This document shows positions 26,901 through 46,010 of a stretch of DNA of 64,000 nucleotides, in pieces (positions within the stretch are counted from its first letter, which is position 1; every line of letters starts with the position of its first letter). Under the pieces are notes generated by a model that was given only the letters and a program-made list of their open reading frames with translations, searched no databases and was not told where the DNA came from. The stretch is taken from assembly GCA_013365365.1 (NCBI GenBank), contig JABVXU010000062.1, positions 62,001-126,000 of the forward strand, read 5' to 3'. This DNA is from Cruorifilaria tuberocauda. Lineage: Eukaryota > Nematoda > Chromadorea > Rhabditida > Onchocercidae. The position numbers and the translations under genes are program-made.

Positions 26901-27459
26901 GTGGTTCGTCTGAGAAAAAGCCACGTAAACAAAAAATAACTGCTCAGAAAAAAATGAAAGATGCTTTGTTAAATGAAGTTGCGCAAGAGGCTGTCTTGGT
27001 GTTGAAAGGGAAGAAATGTGAAAGGAGGAAAAATGAACTGAAGAAAATATGTGAAACAGCGTTAAGTTTGTTTTCAGTTCAGAATCATATCGAGTTTGTT
27101 TGGAAATTTTTTCACCATGAAATAGTCGTGAGAAAAATTTTCTTTTATGCAACGGATTTAGGAATTTTTTAGGTAAACTTAGTGAGGATTTTCCGAAATT
27201 TGAAATTGTGGTTGACGAAAATGTCGACGGTGTAACGGTAGAAACAAACGCAAGCTCAGAAGGTCTGCCAATTGTAAGGATACCGCTGGGAACTGTTCCA
27301 AAAGTGTTACCTGTTGATGAGAAGCATCCGCAACGGGTGTTTTTTGATTGTTCTGCCGCCAAACACAACATTAGAGCACGACACTATATTATACAGCATC
27401 AAATGGGTCCTGGAGAACCGACGACTGGTTATCTTCATCTTTTTGGAAGTGCGCTCTAG
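23991..27459 (+). CDS. BDP1: transcription factor TFIIIB subunit B'' (BDP1)
   Basis: Thirteen exons: 23991-24017, 24213-24447, 24654-24804, 25082-25174, 25279-25363, 25489-25611, 25710-25805, 25964-26070, 26213-26336, 26456-26599, 26737-26810, 26890-27065 and 27173-27459. All phases fit, giving 573 aa. The start MMSRRCRIQVRPNV matches the conserved N-terminus of B'' proteins. A SANT/Myb-like domain spans about residues 280-345, with WSELETDLFYDILRYF, GPDFGLMHEFFP and KSKYNREERFNW, the signature that contacts TBP-BRF-DNA in TFIIIB. The protein would act in the nucleus to recruit RNA polymerase III to tRNA and 5S genes. Acidic and basic low-complexity regions follow. The intron after 26070 must begin GC (AAG/GCAGTT) to keep frame. 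A splice acceptor at 23957-23958 precedes the ATG by 33 nt. ATG 23994 is an equally possible start. Confidence 0.9.
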
Positions 27460-29330
27460 CTCCAGATTGTACGTTGTCTTTTTTCTATGAAATTTGGTTA
27501 GATTGTGCTATAAAATTCTTGTCATATGGTATATCAGTGATTTGTAATTTCACAAAAAATTAAAATTACATTTTTCAATGTTTATCATTTATTCACAAAT
27601 TTCATATGCAGAATACGAAGCAGATCTTCTTATCCAATGCATATCCGTTTTTTTTCAACATTCTGCTTGTTTTTATAATATTCATTTTGATTATTTTGGT
27701 TGTATGATGTGAATAATATTTTTAGATCTTTGAAAATGAAAGATCATGTTAAATCATTTTCGTAATGCATTATTGCCGTTAAATTTCTTACAATATCTAC
27801 AAGTTTTAGCGTTTTAATGCCTTAGCTTTTAGTGTTTTTTTAGCGAATTACAAAGGATTGTTCTGCAAATTGATATCATTTTACGAAATATAATCATCTT
27901 TGCACTTGGTGTTTAAGGTCTGTACTATTTTTCCGGCATGAGATTGAATTTGCAAAAAGATCGAAATTTTGGAATGCTGTAAACTTTTGATATTTACATG
28001 TAAATGCTTTTTTTCCATTTCACATTTTTTCTTCATCTGAATTTGGAACATTTTTGATTACTGCTTGTAAATTTTACAGTTTGTTCTTGGAAGTGAAGCT
28101 ATTTCATTTCTTGCACTATGATTTTTAGATATCATCCGATGAAAACATGTTCTTTCTAAACCTAATTTAGATTTTCTATCATTTCCTAATACTCCTTGAA
28201 TATATGTATGAATAAGTTTTAGTAGTAATAACTAAGGATAGTTGCTGCAAATTTTTCTTTATCTAAAACGTAGTTAGAAATTGTTTTCATTGTTAGTTTG
28301 TTTTCTCTCAGGACGTGGATTCCTGTCTCTTTAATTGAGTTATGAAATTTTTTTGATGCAAATTCATGTGATATTTCACCTGGTTCTTCTGCCTATTAAA
28401 AATTCTGGAACAACTATTAGTACTACTCACCACATGGCAGCCTCATATTGAGCCTGATTGCATTTCATGGCATGTAATATAGATGATTACTTTTGTTTGT
28501 TTCTGTTTCTGTCGGGTTATTCTATTATTCACTTCACGTTGCGCTGGTTTTTGAAAAGTTTGGTAGTTCTTCACGACGAAATTCTCTGACACATTGCATC
28601 AATTATTTAGGACCCCCTCTGCGTCCCAAAAAATCGTCTGCCCCGTGCGGGGCGTTCAAAAATTGCCTACAACATCCGTTTTTCAGGAGTTGCGGCGGGC
28701 AATTGGGTGAAAGTTTTCAACCAGCAATAAACGCACCTCGGCTAAGCCTCATTGGTCACGTTATCGCCACTGCGCAAAGCTGTGGTGGGGTTGCATTGCG
28801 GATGGTCATACATGATGGCTGTCAATGGCGAGTGGGTTGAATGGAAAGGAAGACAAGCAGCGAGAGAGGAAGAGATAGTGTGGCAGGTGGATAGACATTA
28901 GGAAGTGCAAGATGTAATTCTTCAAAGTTCACTCCGTGAGAGATTGCTGTTAGTTGCGATTGAAATTCGATAAATCAAGAAGGTAGTGAGTGCTTACTGT
29001 TGGGCAGTGTGACAGTTTGCAATGGAATGAATGATATGATAGGGTAATGACTCATCCGGTTTTTGATAACGAGTAGTACATTGGTAAGTCATCGGGAAAA
29101 TGGAGTGGTTGCGGGAGGTTTTGAACATGCGCCGAACACCTTCACCGGAGATCTTGGACACCTGCCAGAATACCATATTAACCAAAGCATAGTCTTAATC
29201 TGTCCCTGCCTTCCTCCATTGGTTCGACTATTTATCATCCGCTTTTTTTTGTTTATCTTTAAATATGTGATTTTCAATTAATTTCAAATTAAATTTATAT
29301 CAATTTCAAATTAATATGTCTGATACTTGC
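27460..29330. other. intergenic region with a GC-richer island before the gamma-adaptin gene
   Basis: 27460-28560 is T-rich, probably the BDP1 3'UTR and spacer. 28600-28840 is much richer in G and C, holds many CpG dinucleotides, a GCCCCGTGCGGGGC near-palindrome at about 28640-28655 and ATTGG (inverted CCAAT) elements near 28696 and 28750. It ends about 530 nt before the adaptin start and is best read as a promoter region. A 115-codon open frame across it has no recognisable domain. Confidence 0.5.
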
Positions 29331-29373
29331 AGATTGATTTGATTACTTTAAAAAAAGTCGTAGTAGGCGCAAT

Positions 29374-36030
<6,657 letters not shown>

Positions 36031-37618
36031 CTTGCTGCTAAGTATTACGAAAATTAGATCGTTATTATTTGCTGCGTTTATGTGGTATTTTTTCTCTTTA
36101 CAAACGGACTTACTCATATCTTTATCTCATTTGTTTAAGAAGAGCTTTCGTGTTACTTAAAATATAAATATAACTTTATAAAACTTAATTATGACAAACT
36201 TATACTGGATAAAATTTCAGTCTAATTGTTCACCTGGATGCAACAATTTTTCATAGTTCAAGGAACGGCTCCTAAACAGTTTCAACGTTTGTGATATGTG
36301 TAGGTTTTTTATTTGTTACTATTGTTGATTTAATTGTCTGATTTATTCATTTATTTTTTGAATTTTTATTTTCGGGTGTATCAGTTTGCAGATCATTGAG
36401 TAATGTATTAGCAGTTTTTATTGCTTGTTCTAAGGTTTATTTTAATTTTTCTTAAATTTGAATAATTTAAATGTTCGAAGTCGTTGTCGCCGTTGTATCA
36501 TTTTTGATGTGAATTTCGCAATCTTTTGGTTGTAAATTTCCAATTTGCAAAATCATTTTTTGAATCTAAATTTTGCACTAATTCAGCTATTAGTTCAAGT
36601 CGAAAGTGATCACCTATTGTGAAACAAATTTTGATTTCATCGATGACTTTATATATCTGTAATATTAAAGCATGCATGTAGCTCAAAAGTTGTTTTCATT
36701 TATTTCATTATCTACGAACAGCAAAGTCTTGTTTGTGTTGTTACATATATCGTAGGTATTAGATGTTTTTAGCTTTAGCAGTGTCAGTTCACATTTTCAC
36801 ATAATTCACATTTTTGATCTGTTCTAGTTTCACGCATCACACATAGAGAAAGCATTTGAAAAAGTAGTGAGGTCGAAATTGATGAATTCTGTTGCAGATT
36901 TTCCAAAATTTTTAATTAACCAACAAATGACTAATAAGAAATAGAGCTTAGGAAAGAAACAAGTGAACTTGTGAAAACTCCAATAATTTGTATATAACAT
37001 CTTCATTCTTGCTTCGTAGTCGAACACTTTTCATTCATTTCATTCTTTTTTATTTAGTAATGGTTTTTGGGATGAAATACATGTTATAGTAATATTGACA
37101 CTGTGATAAGAGAATTGATAAGCTCCCATATTTGTTGTGCTCAGACCAAACAAAATGGAAGTTCATATTTATTACAAGTGCTTGTTTATTATATAGTATA
37201 AAAGATTTCACGAATGGATGGACTATGAAATGTAAAAATGAAATGATTTTTAGCTTTTGATTTCTATCCAATAAATGCTATGTTCAGAAATTTAACTTTT
37301 AGAACCTCATTCCATAGTTCAAATCGTTTTGAAATACATTTATAATGTAGTCTGTTAGAGGATGACAGATGAGATGAAAGTTTAAAAATATGAGACACTC
37401 CGCTTGACATACGAGATGGTATTTGTTGATAGTTTTCACATTGGTATTCAGTAAGTTCATGGGCCAGCTGTATCTATTGACGAAATGTTACAAATGATCA
37501 GAATGAATGTTTCGTAGTTACATTATCAATATTCAAGATATTTTTCTAACTGACAAGACTTCAAACGTAGTTTTCTTGGAAATGTTTAACGGTGATTCTT
37601 TTATTCGATTTTGATTTC
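36031..37618. other. intergenic region between gamma-adaptin and GBA2
   Basis: AT-rich spacer, presumably the adaptin 3'UTR followed by the GBA2 promoter. No exon, RNA gene or repeat of note was seen. Confidence 0.4.
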
Positions 37619-37679
37619 AGATTATTATGTAAAATGAAGATTGCTTGGGTGGTCAAATGGTGAAGGAGCATTATAAAGT

Positions 37680-40600
37680 ATGACTAATACAGGTGAACTG
37701 TGGGATGTTGGAATTACTGAGTTCGGTCACAAATATGGTTGGTTTGCACGTGGTGATAAAGTTCCAGATGAAATACGAGTACCTTTCAATCGACCATCGC
37801 TTCGACATATTTATCACTCGCTGCCATTCTTAAGGCGTTATTTGATTTCTTGGCTGAAAAGTATTGGCAGGAAGGAAACACTTCCTATTAACTTTCTCGA
37901 ACCTTTAACTCATAAGCCTTTCTGTGGTAAGTTTGTGTTGACGTGAGAAAAATAAGGTTGAAGTACTATTCCATATTATCATTTGAAAAACCGAATTCTG
38001 AAGAATATGCTCATCTACGCTGCCACTTATAATTCTTGGAATCACATTAGAAGCTTGCTAGCATATATATTCAATTTCACTTATTTCTATGGACATTCAT
38101 TGATTTGGTGCAAATCCAATTTTTTCATAACTTGTAGGAGTCCCGTGCGGGGCAATTGGATCTGGATCTATTGGTCGTGATTTTCGTGGTGGCTTTTGCA
38201 AATTTGGGCTTCTTCCCGGTATTATTGAACAAAAGATTGATGTCGTAAAAGCTAATCAGGTTATCTGAGTTGGAGAATTTTAATTTTTAAATTCAAAATA
38301 AATAAAATTTGAAATTTTAATTGTCATGGTCAGATTATTTGCCAGAAATTGATGGGTCCGTTATATTAATAGTTTTAAAATATTTGAAGAGATGTTTTTG
38401 CAGTTTATTCTGACATTGCGGCAAAAAAAGGAAGGGAATTTATGGAAAACAGTCTATCAGAAAGTTTTATGTGCTTGTTCATCAATATCTCCTGGACATA
38501 AAGAGCTTTCTTCATGGGATTTTTCGTTTCCTCCAAGCAGACTTATCTACAGGTTCAGATGCATGTACTTTTATCTCTTCAATGTAGGCTTTTTTCATGT
38601 TATAAATCACCTTTCTTGTAATAAAATTTATTCATTTTTTTAAGATGCAACTAAATGCCTTTTAATAAAGAAAGCGATTTTATATTTAATTTCAGAGGAC
38701 TGTATCCACGTTCATGGACCTACTATTCGATTCCGGAGTTTAATTTTATTTTATGCGTTCGACAAATTTCACCAGTCATTCCGAATGATTATGAGGTCTC
38801 TTTATATATATATATACATATTTCATAAAGTTAAGAATATTATTTCAGAATAGTTCACTGCCAGTTACTCTCTTCATAATTGATACGGAGAATCGGTCTG
38901 AAATCGATTTACAAGTTACTGTTACATTCACATTTCGTAATGGTACTGGATATCAAAAATGGTGCAACGAAAGCGTTTGTAAAACAGATGTTTTTGAAGG
39001 GAGTGATGGATCGTCATTAGGTTACCCTTCATTGTAATTTAAAAATCTTTAAATATAAAACGAATGAAGCAAATACATATTTTTGTAGTGAAAGGAGTGT
39101 ATCTCAAGCATACAATAAATCAGATGCAATGTACGTATTCGATTGGTGTATTGGTGCATGATGCTTTACATATTTCTTGCTGTACCGGATTTGATCCTTG
39201 TGGTACCGGTGAAGATATTTGGACTCCGTTATTGGTGAAAGAAAATTTTAAAAAAAAAAGTAATGAAATTTCTTGAAAAAATTTGCTTTTATTATAACTT
39301 GTTTTAAGCAATGGGACTTCAAAAATGATTAATTTTTGATACCTTTACTGTGTTTATTTCTTTAGGCTTTGTTTTTTGTCAAATATGCAGAAAAAATCAG
39401 TTGAACCTGAGACGTCAAGTCGTGTTGCTTTTGATTATTCGTTAGTTGAATGCATTCTTAATTTCCATTTAGCTCGAAGAATATAATATCCTTCAGTTTA
39501 ATATAAGTTGTTGCAAAACTTTGTTTATACAGATGAAAATACCGATCAACGACAGCTTGGTATTGCTGTTTTAGCTGAAACACTGATAAAAGCAAACACG
39601 AAAGTTGCTAACTGTATGGAATATGTTTTAGTTTGGGATATGCCTATTGTGCAGTTTGGTGGTGGTGAGCGGAAGTACAGGAGGTAAGTGTTATATGGTT
39701 TCTAAAATTTGGATTGAAGTTGCCGATGTCAAGTTATGCTTTTTCAGGAGATATACTCGACTTTTTGGTGATCACGGACATGCTTCACCGGCTATTTGTG
39801 CTTATTCATTGGCTAGATACCGAAAATGGGAAAACGAAATTGACAAGTGGCAAAGTTCGGTAATGACACATCCGTAAGCTTCTTTCTTTTTCCTTCAGGA
39901 AAACTTGTCCTAGAAAAAAGGAATTGCAAATCATTTGAATTGTTCTTTATTGTTACATTCAGCGTTTATGATTTGTTATGGCAAATTTATAACAAACGTA
40001 CGTTGGATATCTCTGTTCTTTGGAAAATAGTATAATTAAAAATTTTAAGGCATCTTCCTGATTGGTATAAATCTGCTTTATTTAACGAGCTTTATTATAT
40101 CACCGATGGTGGCTCAATCTGGTTTGAATATGATCCCAGTTGGAATACGAAGGAACCGCACCTTTCTATTTATACAATAAATCTTATGAAGCAGTATGGA
40201 CGTTTTGCATATTTAGAATGTATGTGATCTTCCGTTCTGGATCAATTTATTTTTTAATTGGAGCTTTCATTTGAAAATTTTTGAAATGTATGGTTACTTG
40301 CCTATTTTTAACAATTTTTTTAAGATCCAGATGAATGTAACAATTTTAGCTTGGGAATATCGCATGTTAAACACATATGACGTTCATTTTTACGCATCTT
40401 TTGCCTTGGCTCAACTATGGCCAAATTTGGAACATGTGCTGCAAGCTGAAATAAGTACGTTTCAGAAAGAACTTTGATAATTTTCTCATATTTCCAAGTA
40501 ACTCTTCCCTACGTATGTATATATCATTATAATCATCAGTAAATATATAGAGAGGGAAGGAAAGAGAGCATTTCGGCTTCAATTGTACTGATTTATTTAG

Positions 40601-42956
40601 TGAATACATACATGCTCGTATGTTCTTTATGTGTTTGCCAATAAACTCGTGTTCCTTCAGCTGATCAAGTGAATCTGTGTGATAAACGGGTGGCTCATTA
40701 CCAAATGGATGGCTTTCAAGGTTCTGTAAAATGTCTCTATCGTGTACCTCATGATTTAGGAAATCCTGGTAAGTAATAATTTCAACGAAATTGGCAAAAT
40801 AGTATTCTTTCTCATGTACTGCCGCACATAAAATTATACAAATAAAAGGATGTAAATGTGTGAGTCACTTTTGTATCTTGTTGCTTGTTTTTTTACTTGT
40901 GTTTAACTAATTCGACATTATTTTGTATTAATAGATTCTCCCTTTTTGAACTTTTATGAAGTACTGGGTTTTTGGAGAATAGTCCATAAATATAAATCAT
41001 TTTCCATATAAATTATGGTATGAGGGCTTTTATTTAACTAATATTTTATTTTATAGCAGTCGAGCCATGGTTGTGTACGAACTCATATGTGGTCCATGAT
41101 ACGGGGAAGTGGAGGGATCTCAATTTGAAATTCATTTTGATTTGTTGTCGGGATTATTTCTGTGTACTTAATCAAGACAAGGGGTAGCGCTTTTAAATTA
41201 CTCTCTGTTGTTCTGGTTCATGTTCTTTGGCGATAATACTTATTATTCTCATATGAGATGCTCAATCTTTCATTTAAAAAAGCACCTTTATTTGCAGCTT
41301 TTTGCAAAAAATATGGCCTACTATAAAACGCTTAATAACTGAAGCTAAAATGTGCTGGGATCAAGATGGTGATGGAATGATCGAAAATTCTGGCACCGCC
41401 GATCAAACATACGATGCTTGGAAAATGGATGGTGTAAGGTATAACAAATTAAAATGTCTTTAATGTTTTTCATTTTTATAAAATAAAATGTATTTTTAGA
41501 AAATTAAGAATAGTGGAAAAGTTACTGGCAATTTTCATAGGCAACTTTTCCTTCAAAGTCATATCTGACGAATTCGTTCATCAATTTTCCAGTGCTTATT
41601 GCGGTTGTTTATGGTTGGCATCATTGCGAGCAGCAGCAACACTTGCTCGTGAAATCGGTGATATCAAAAGCGCAAATTTGTACGCAAAACTTTTATTAAA
41701 AGCTAGAGATGTATTTGAAGAAAAGCTATGGAATGGTGAATATTATAATTTTGATGAACGATCAGAAAGTGCCAAAACAATTATGGCTGATCAGCTCTGT
41801 GGCAATTGGTTTCTGATGTCCGTTTCGCCAGAAATTGCGCATGACGTAGGAGAACAATTTCTAACGATTGGATGTTATTCCTGGCTTTTTTAGAGTTATA
41901 AAATTAGATAAATAATCTTCAGTTAATGGAATAACTTTCCTCTTTTACATGGGTATTTGGTTATCATCTGCTAAGCGACATTTAGACAGCTTAGTTCTTT
42001 AAGTTAAATTAAAAACAATACAGTTATATTTTCTCTCTAATGACCTGAGTTTCTTATCCTTCTTATTGAATTACCGATAATGAATCATTCAGTTCAGAAA
42101 ATTAATGAAAAAGGAAATCTCAACATGTAACACGTAAAACTTATTATAACTTAGCTTTTAATTTTAAATTGCTCTTCAGAAATTTTACATCTTTATTTTA
42201 TTATTGCAGCTCTTGCCCTTATCACACGTGAAATCGGCGCTTGATCAAATCTACAATTCAAACGTCTTGAATTTTGCGGGTGGACGGTTAGGAGCTGTAA
42301 ATGGAATGAGGAAGGACGGTACTGTTGAAAAACGATATTTACAAGCAGATGAAGTGTGGGTTGGTGTAACTTATGCACTGGCAGCATCGTTCATGCAACA
42401 GGTATCTTTATTATTTATTAGGTAACAATATGAACTTCCTCTACTTAATTTATGTCCGAAATTTTTATCTTTAAAAATACGTTCTAATTATGTCAATGCT
42501 TCTCATTCATATCTATTTGATGGTGGTGTTTATAACTAGTTGACCTGCATGAAACATACCAGGACATTATGGGATTTTTATCGAGTGTCAAAATTTTGTC
42601 ATAAATTTTAGCCATCACTCATATCATTATATGGGTTTTCAACTGTTTCACAAATATTTAAATTTTTAAATTCTTTATAGGGTGATATTCAACGTGGTTT
42701 TGATACAGCATGGGCTTGTTACGATGCATGTTACAATCGTTTTGGCTTACAATATCAAACTCCTGAAGCCATTTACAAAGATCGTTTTTACCGTGCAATT
42801 GGCTATATGCGACCGTTGAGTATTTGGGCAATTCAGTGGACTTTGCTGAAGCAGTTCAAGGTTTTTGAGCAAAATTCGACTATTTTGAACAATATTTATA
42901 CTGGTATTCCATTAGAATTTGGGGAGATTTCATCATCAGAAATAAAAGAAAAGTAG
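37680..42956 (+). CDS. GBA2: non-lysosomal glucosylceramidase, GH116 family (GBA2)
   Basis: Exons: 37680-37926, 38138-38259, 38404-38552, 38696-38795, 38849-39020, 39089-39259, 39533-39683, 39748-39873, 40050-40219, 40350-40454, 40661-40768, 41057-41183, 41298-41438, 41593-41845, 42210-42401 and 42681-42956, about 869 aa. The N-terminal domain has [18 protein letters not shown]. The catalytic (alpha/alpha)6 domain has RRYTRLFG, the [12 protein letters not shown] block (about residue 420), [37 protein letters not shown] (about 610), [20 protein letters not shown]-like DEVWVGV and YMRPLSIWA. In GH116 the Glu of the NEL block acts as nucleophile and an Asp near the second block as acid/base. The enzyme cleaves glucosylceramide at cytosol-facing membranes. 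Between 39259 and 39533 a small variable exon (about 39405-39430) may be missing. A splice acceptor at 37619-37620 lies 59 nt before the ATG. Confidence 0.93.
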
Positions 42957-44710
42957 ATGTTGCAAAGAGTAATTTCGAGAATACGAAAATTTCAGTATTT
43001 TGGAAAGTACTTTGAATTATTTGCTTTACCATAATGACTTTAATGGCACTATAATGACTTTAAAACAAATTACAGAGACTTGGACATTGTATCTTTACAT
43101 TTCTTTTTTTAAACAGCTGTTTTGAAATAATTTGAGCCTAAAACTAACCTAGTAAGAGCTGGGAGACTATTAAAGAGAATAAGGCACAAAGGATTAAGCT
43201 CTCTTTTAAACTTTCTGATGATAAAGTCTTTGCTATTTTTTTTTACTTCTTTTTTTTAGTAAATGGATATATTTATCTCGAATTTGTAAATTAACATAAC
43301 AATTTGATATATTTAATTCAGACGAAATAAAGAGAACTCGGTCTCGTTCAACAATATAGGTATGTTTTTAGGCCTTAATATCATATATTTTGACAGCAAA
43401 TGGAATCAGGATCTGTTTTGAAGAAGTAGTCATGCTAAAGTTAAATGCATTGACTGCTGGAATATCATTTTGAATTAATTATTCGACTATTCATCTCTAA
43501 AAACCATCGAAACTGTTTGTTTTCAAACATTTTTTCCAAGCTTATATTTGTTTTTTAGCTTTAAAAACTAAACTCTTAAAATTCTAAAATTCTTAAAAAA
43601 ATTATGATCTGCCCAATAGTTTTCTTTTTGATTTGTAAAGCACCTCGTAGTTCAAATATGAGAGAGATTGTCTTAGGATATGAGATATATGCGGATTATT
43701 ATTAGTGATAAATGACAATTGTCGCTAAGCGCTATAAAAGTGTAATTCATGTGTCCTAATACTACTGACTTCTTCTACACTGGATTATTGCTAACTTTTA
43801 CCAGTTTATTATTCAGAATCGATTAGATGATGGAGTTAGAAATATATTAACAATATACATGAGAAAATTTATGCTTTGTCCTTGAAAAAATAAGTTACAA
43901 AACAGTCGGAACCATTATAACATAACAACAATAATAAAAACTAAAAATGATCACGGATAAATGCAGTGAGAGTTTTCGCTTCGTACGACTAGAAAATGCT
44001 TTTGCAAGTAAACAAGAAATAATGCAAAACAATATGAAAGATGCATTATCGGCATGCTCGCTCAATGGATATAACGCATAAAGCAACGGATTACCATGCC
44101 AATACTAAAATCTGATTCAGGTTGATAAGGATTCAATGAAATTCGGTAAAGAGAAAATGACATTAAGCTTATGTAATTGTTAAACGTCGATATTTTTATT
44201 GGGATGTATTTTCTTTTTAGTTGAAATATGTATTATTTAATATACATTTTCTATATTCTTTTGATGGCTAATGTTTCTTTATTAATCTGCTAAGAATAGA
44301 TTTTTACGAGAAAAATCCGACATTTATGCTACCGATGAGTCAGTATGATGTTTGTTCTGTATTTAATTTTGACTAAATGAATGGCTTCAGACACGAAGCA
44401 AATGCGAATGACTTTTCCATTTGGTTAAAAATTAGCTAAGGAGTGGATATACCAATAAATTCCAAGATTAGAAGCTGCTCTCTTCAGGAAATGCAAAACA
44501 GGATGTTGACGTAATATAATCATCGTAAGGGAGATGAAAAGACGACTAACACACAGCGACCAATTCAGAATAATGTAGGAAGTTGACCCATTAATGACTA
44601 CGAAAAAATTTACAAAAACTCAAATTGTCCGTTAAGCTAATCGACAATCATGGTTTTAAGATGTCTTATTACTCTGATAAAAATGGATTATTTTTGATCG
44701 ATTGTAATAT
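42957..44710. other. intergenic region downstream of GBA2
   Basis: AT-rich sequence. A minus-strand open frame at 43895-44086 is short and without recognisable features. Nothing is supported. Confidence 0.4.
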
Positions 44711-45067
44711 ATGGTAAAAGTAGATTATGCATATTCTGAAGCTGTGGTTGAAGGAAGAAACAGCAAGAGAGCTTGCATGGAAGAAGAAGACCAAGATCAT
44801 TATGCCGTGGTTTGGCAGTCATTCAAATTTCTGAATTCGGATGAAACATTACGTATTAGTATGTTAAATAAATCGATGAAATAGCTTAAATTTGAACTTA
44901 GTAGCCTCGCTTTTTTCACAGCGCTGCCTGTCTACACATCAAATGGAGGCTGGACCGACCAAACTATGAAGATTATCAATATGATGCAGAAAATGCCTCC
45001 CAAGACTAGCTGGATTTTGGAACACACATTTCTACGCCACAGAAATAGACAAACTTTCTTGTTGTAA
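44711..45067 (+). CDS. candidate small two-exon protein, 97 aa, unknown
   Basis: Exon 1 is 44711-44858 (ATG, donor A/GTATGT) and exon 2 is 44922-45067 (acceptor TTTTTTCACAG, TAA). Phase 1 is preserved and the 63-nt intron is of a size normal for nematodes. The first exon encodes MVKVDYAYSEAVVEGRNSKR followed by an acidic ACMEEEDQDHYAVVWQ run. The second encodes LPVYTSNGGWTDQTMKIINM and a basic end (HTFLRHRNRQTFLL). The composition is soluble, charged and W/Y-containing, unlike surrounding AT-rich spacer. I recognise no domain, no signal peptide and no membrane segment. A TMEM14-family gene lies just beyond, convergent on the other strand. The exon-2 frame is fixed only by the splice phase; two other frames also stay open for some distance. 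Confidence 0.4.
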
Positions 45068-45279
45068 AGCTCGCTTATTGTTACTGCTTTTATTTCGCTC
45101 ACTTTTGCGTATACTTATATTCAAAACTTTTAAATCACAGCTTGAAAGCACAGCCATTTTCGCATTCACTTATCATTTAAAAAGAAATCGAACAATTTTC
45201 ATAAAATATGAGATGTAAATGTAAACAACGTGCATCTTCAATTAAATTCATATGATAAATAATGATTGCAGGAACCTAC

Positions 45280-46000
45280 CTCAAAATTGTAAGTATTCCA
45301 GAAGGCATAATTTTACCAGACTGGATGAAACGATTGCCCATTACTAGTGTAAGACCAGAACTAACAGCTATAAAACAAAATTACAAGCAGTAGTGGATAC
45401 ATCATGTAATAAAACAAGAAAACGGCTGACCTAAAGCAACTGTTGAAAAGGAATATCTAAAAACTCATGTGATTAATCCAGTTGATAAACTATTAAGTAG
45501 CTATCCGGCAATTTTTCTCACTAAGGCATTTTATGTGTGACATTTATATGTGTGATTTCTGAGACGATCAGAAATTTTCACCCTGAGTAATCAATTGCAG
45601 TACTTCCTCTTATACAACTCCTCCACTTTATTGTTCACAATAAGAGCAAAATACCATTAATGAAGTTTGGTAAAAATCACCTAAAAGCGCGAGATTGTTG
45701 TTGAAATGAACAGCAAAACCTGCAGCACCTCCAAAAACGAGTCCTGTTACAAGTGATGCTGTACTGCCTAAAAAAAGAAAACTCACTTTTTGTTATAACA
45801 CATATTTTTTGCTAAACTGCAATTTCTAAATAAACATAGCAATTACAAAGATTTGGGGACGAACAACCAATTAACCTCTAGTGATAGTTACAATGATATA
45901 TAATAATCAAGAAAATATTAGAATGACCTGCTTTGAAATAGCCAACCAAACCGCCAATTATAATAATGCCTGCATAGGTGAAATCTATTGAGTCGCTCAT
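45280..46000 (-). CDS. TMEM14-family small membrane protein
   Basis: Minus-strand exons: 46000-45928 (ATG), 45767-45681 and 45367-45280, phases 1, 1 and 2. The peptide begins MSDSIDFTYAGIIIIGGLVG and continues YFKAGS-type sequence into TASLVTGLVFGGAAGFAV, then SGLTLVMGNRFIQSGKIMPS GIL. The GGxxGYxKAGS, SLxxGLxxG and MGxRFxxSGKxMPxG blocks are the hallmark of TMEM14 (UPF0136), small proteins with three to four helices of the inner mitochondrial/ER membrane; human TMEM14C is linked to haem precursor transport. Members are usually about 105-115 aa; this model is about 83 aa. Either it ends at the in-frame TAG just after 45281 or a short last exon is unplaced (a 25-nt candidate at 44963-44939 fits the phase). 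A splice acceptor at 46010-46009 precedes the ATG by 8 nt. Confidence 0.8.
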
Positions 46001-46010
46001 ATTCTAACCT

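Noticed and set aside
26826..27371. 181-codon minus-strand open frame
   Set aside because: It lies antisense to two BDP1 exons and has no domain or splice support.
28493..28840. 115-codon + strand open frame in the GC-rich island
   Set aside because: Openness follows from higher GC content; no motif, no flanking exon, and it sits where a promoter is expected.
45290..45400. Plus-strand open stretch resembling an exon (IPEGIILPDWMKRLPITS)
   Set aside because: It is the antisense of the TMEM14 exon at 45367-45280, whose family motif is unmistakable.
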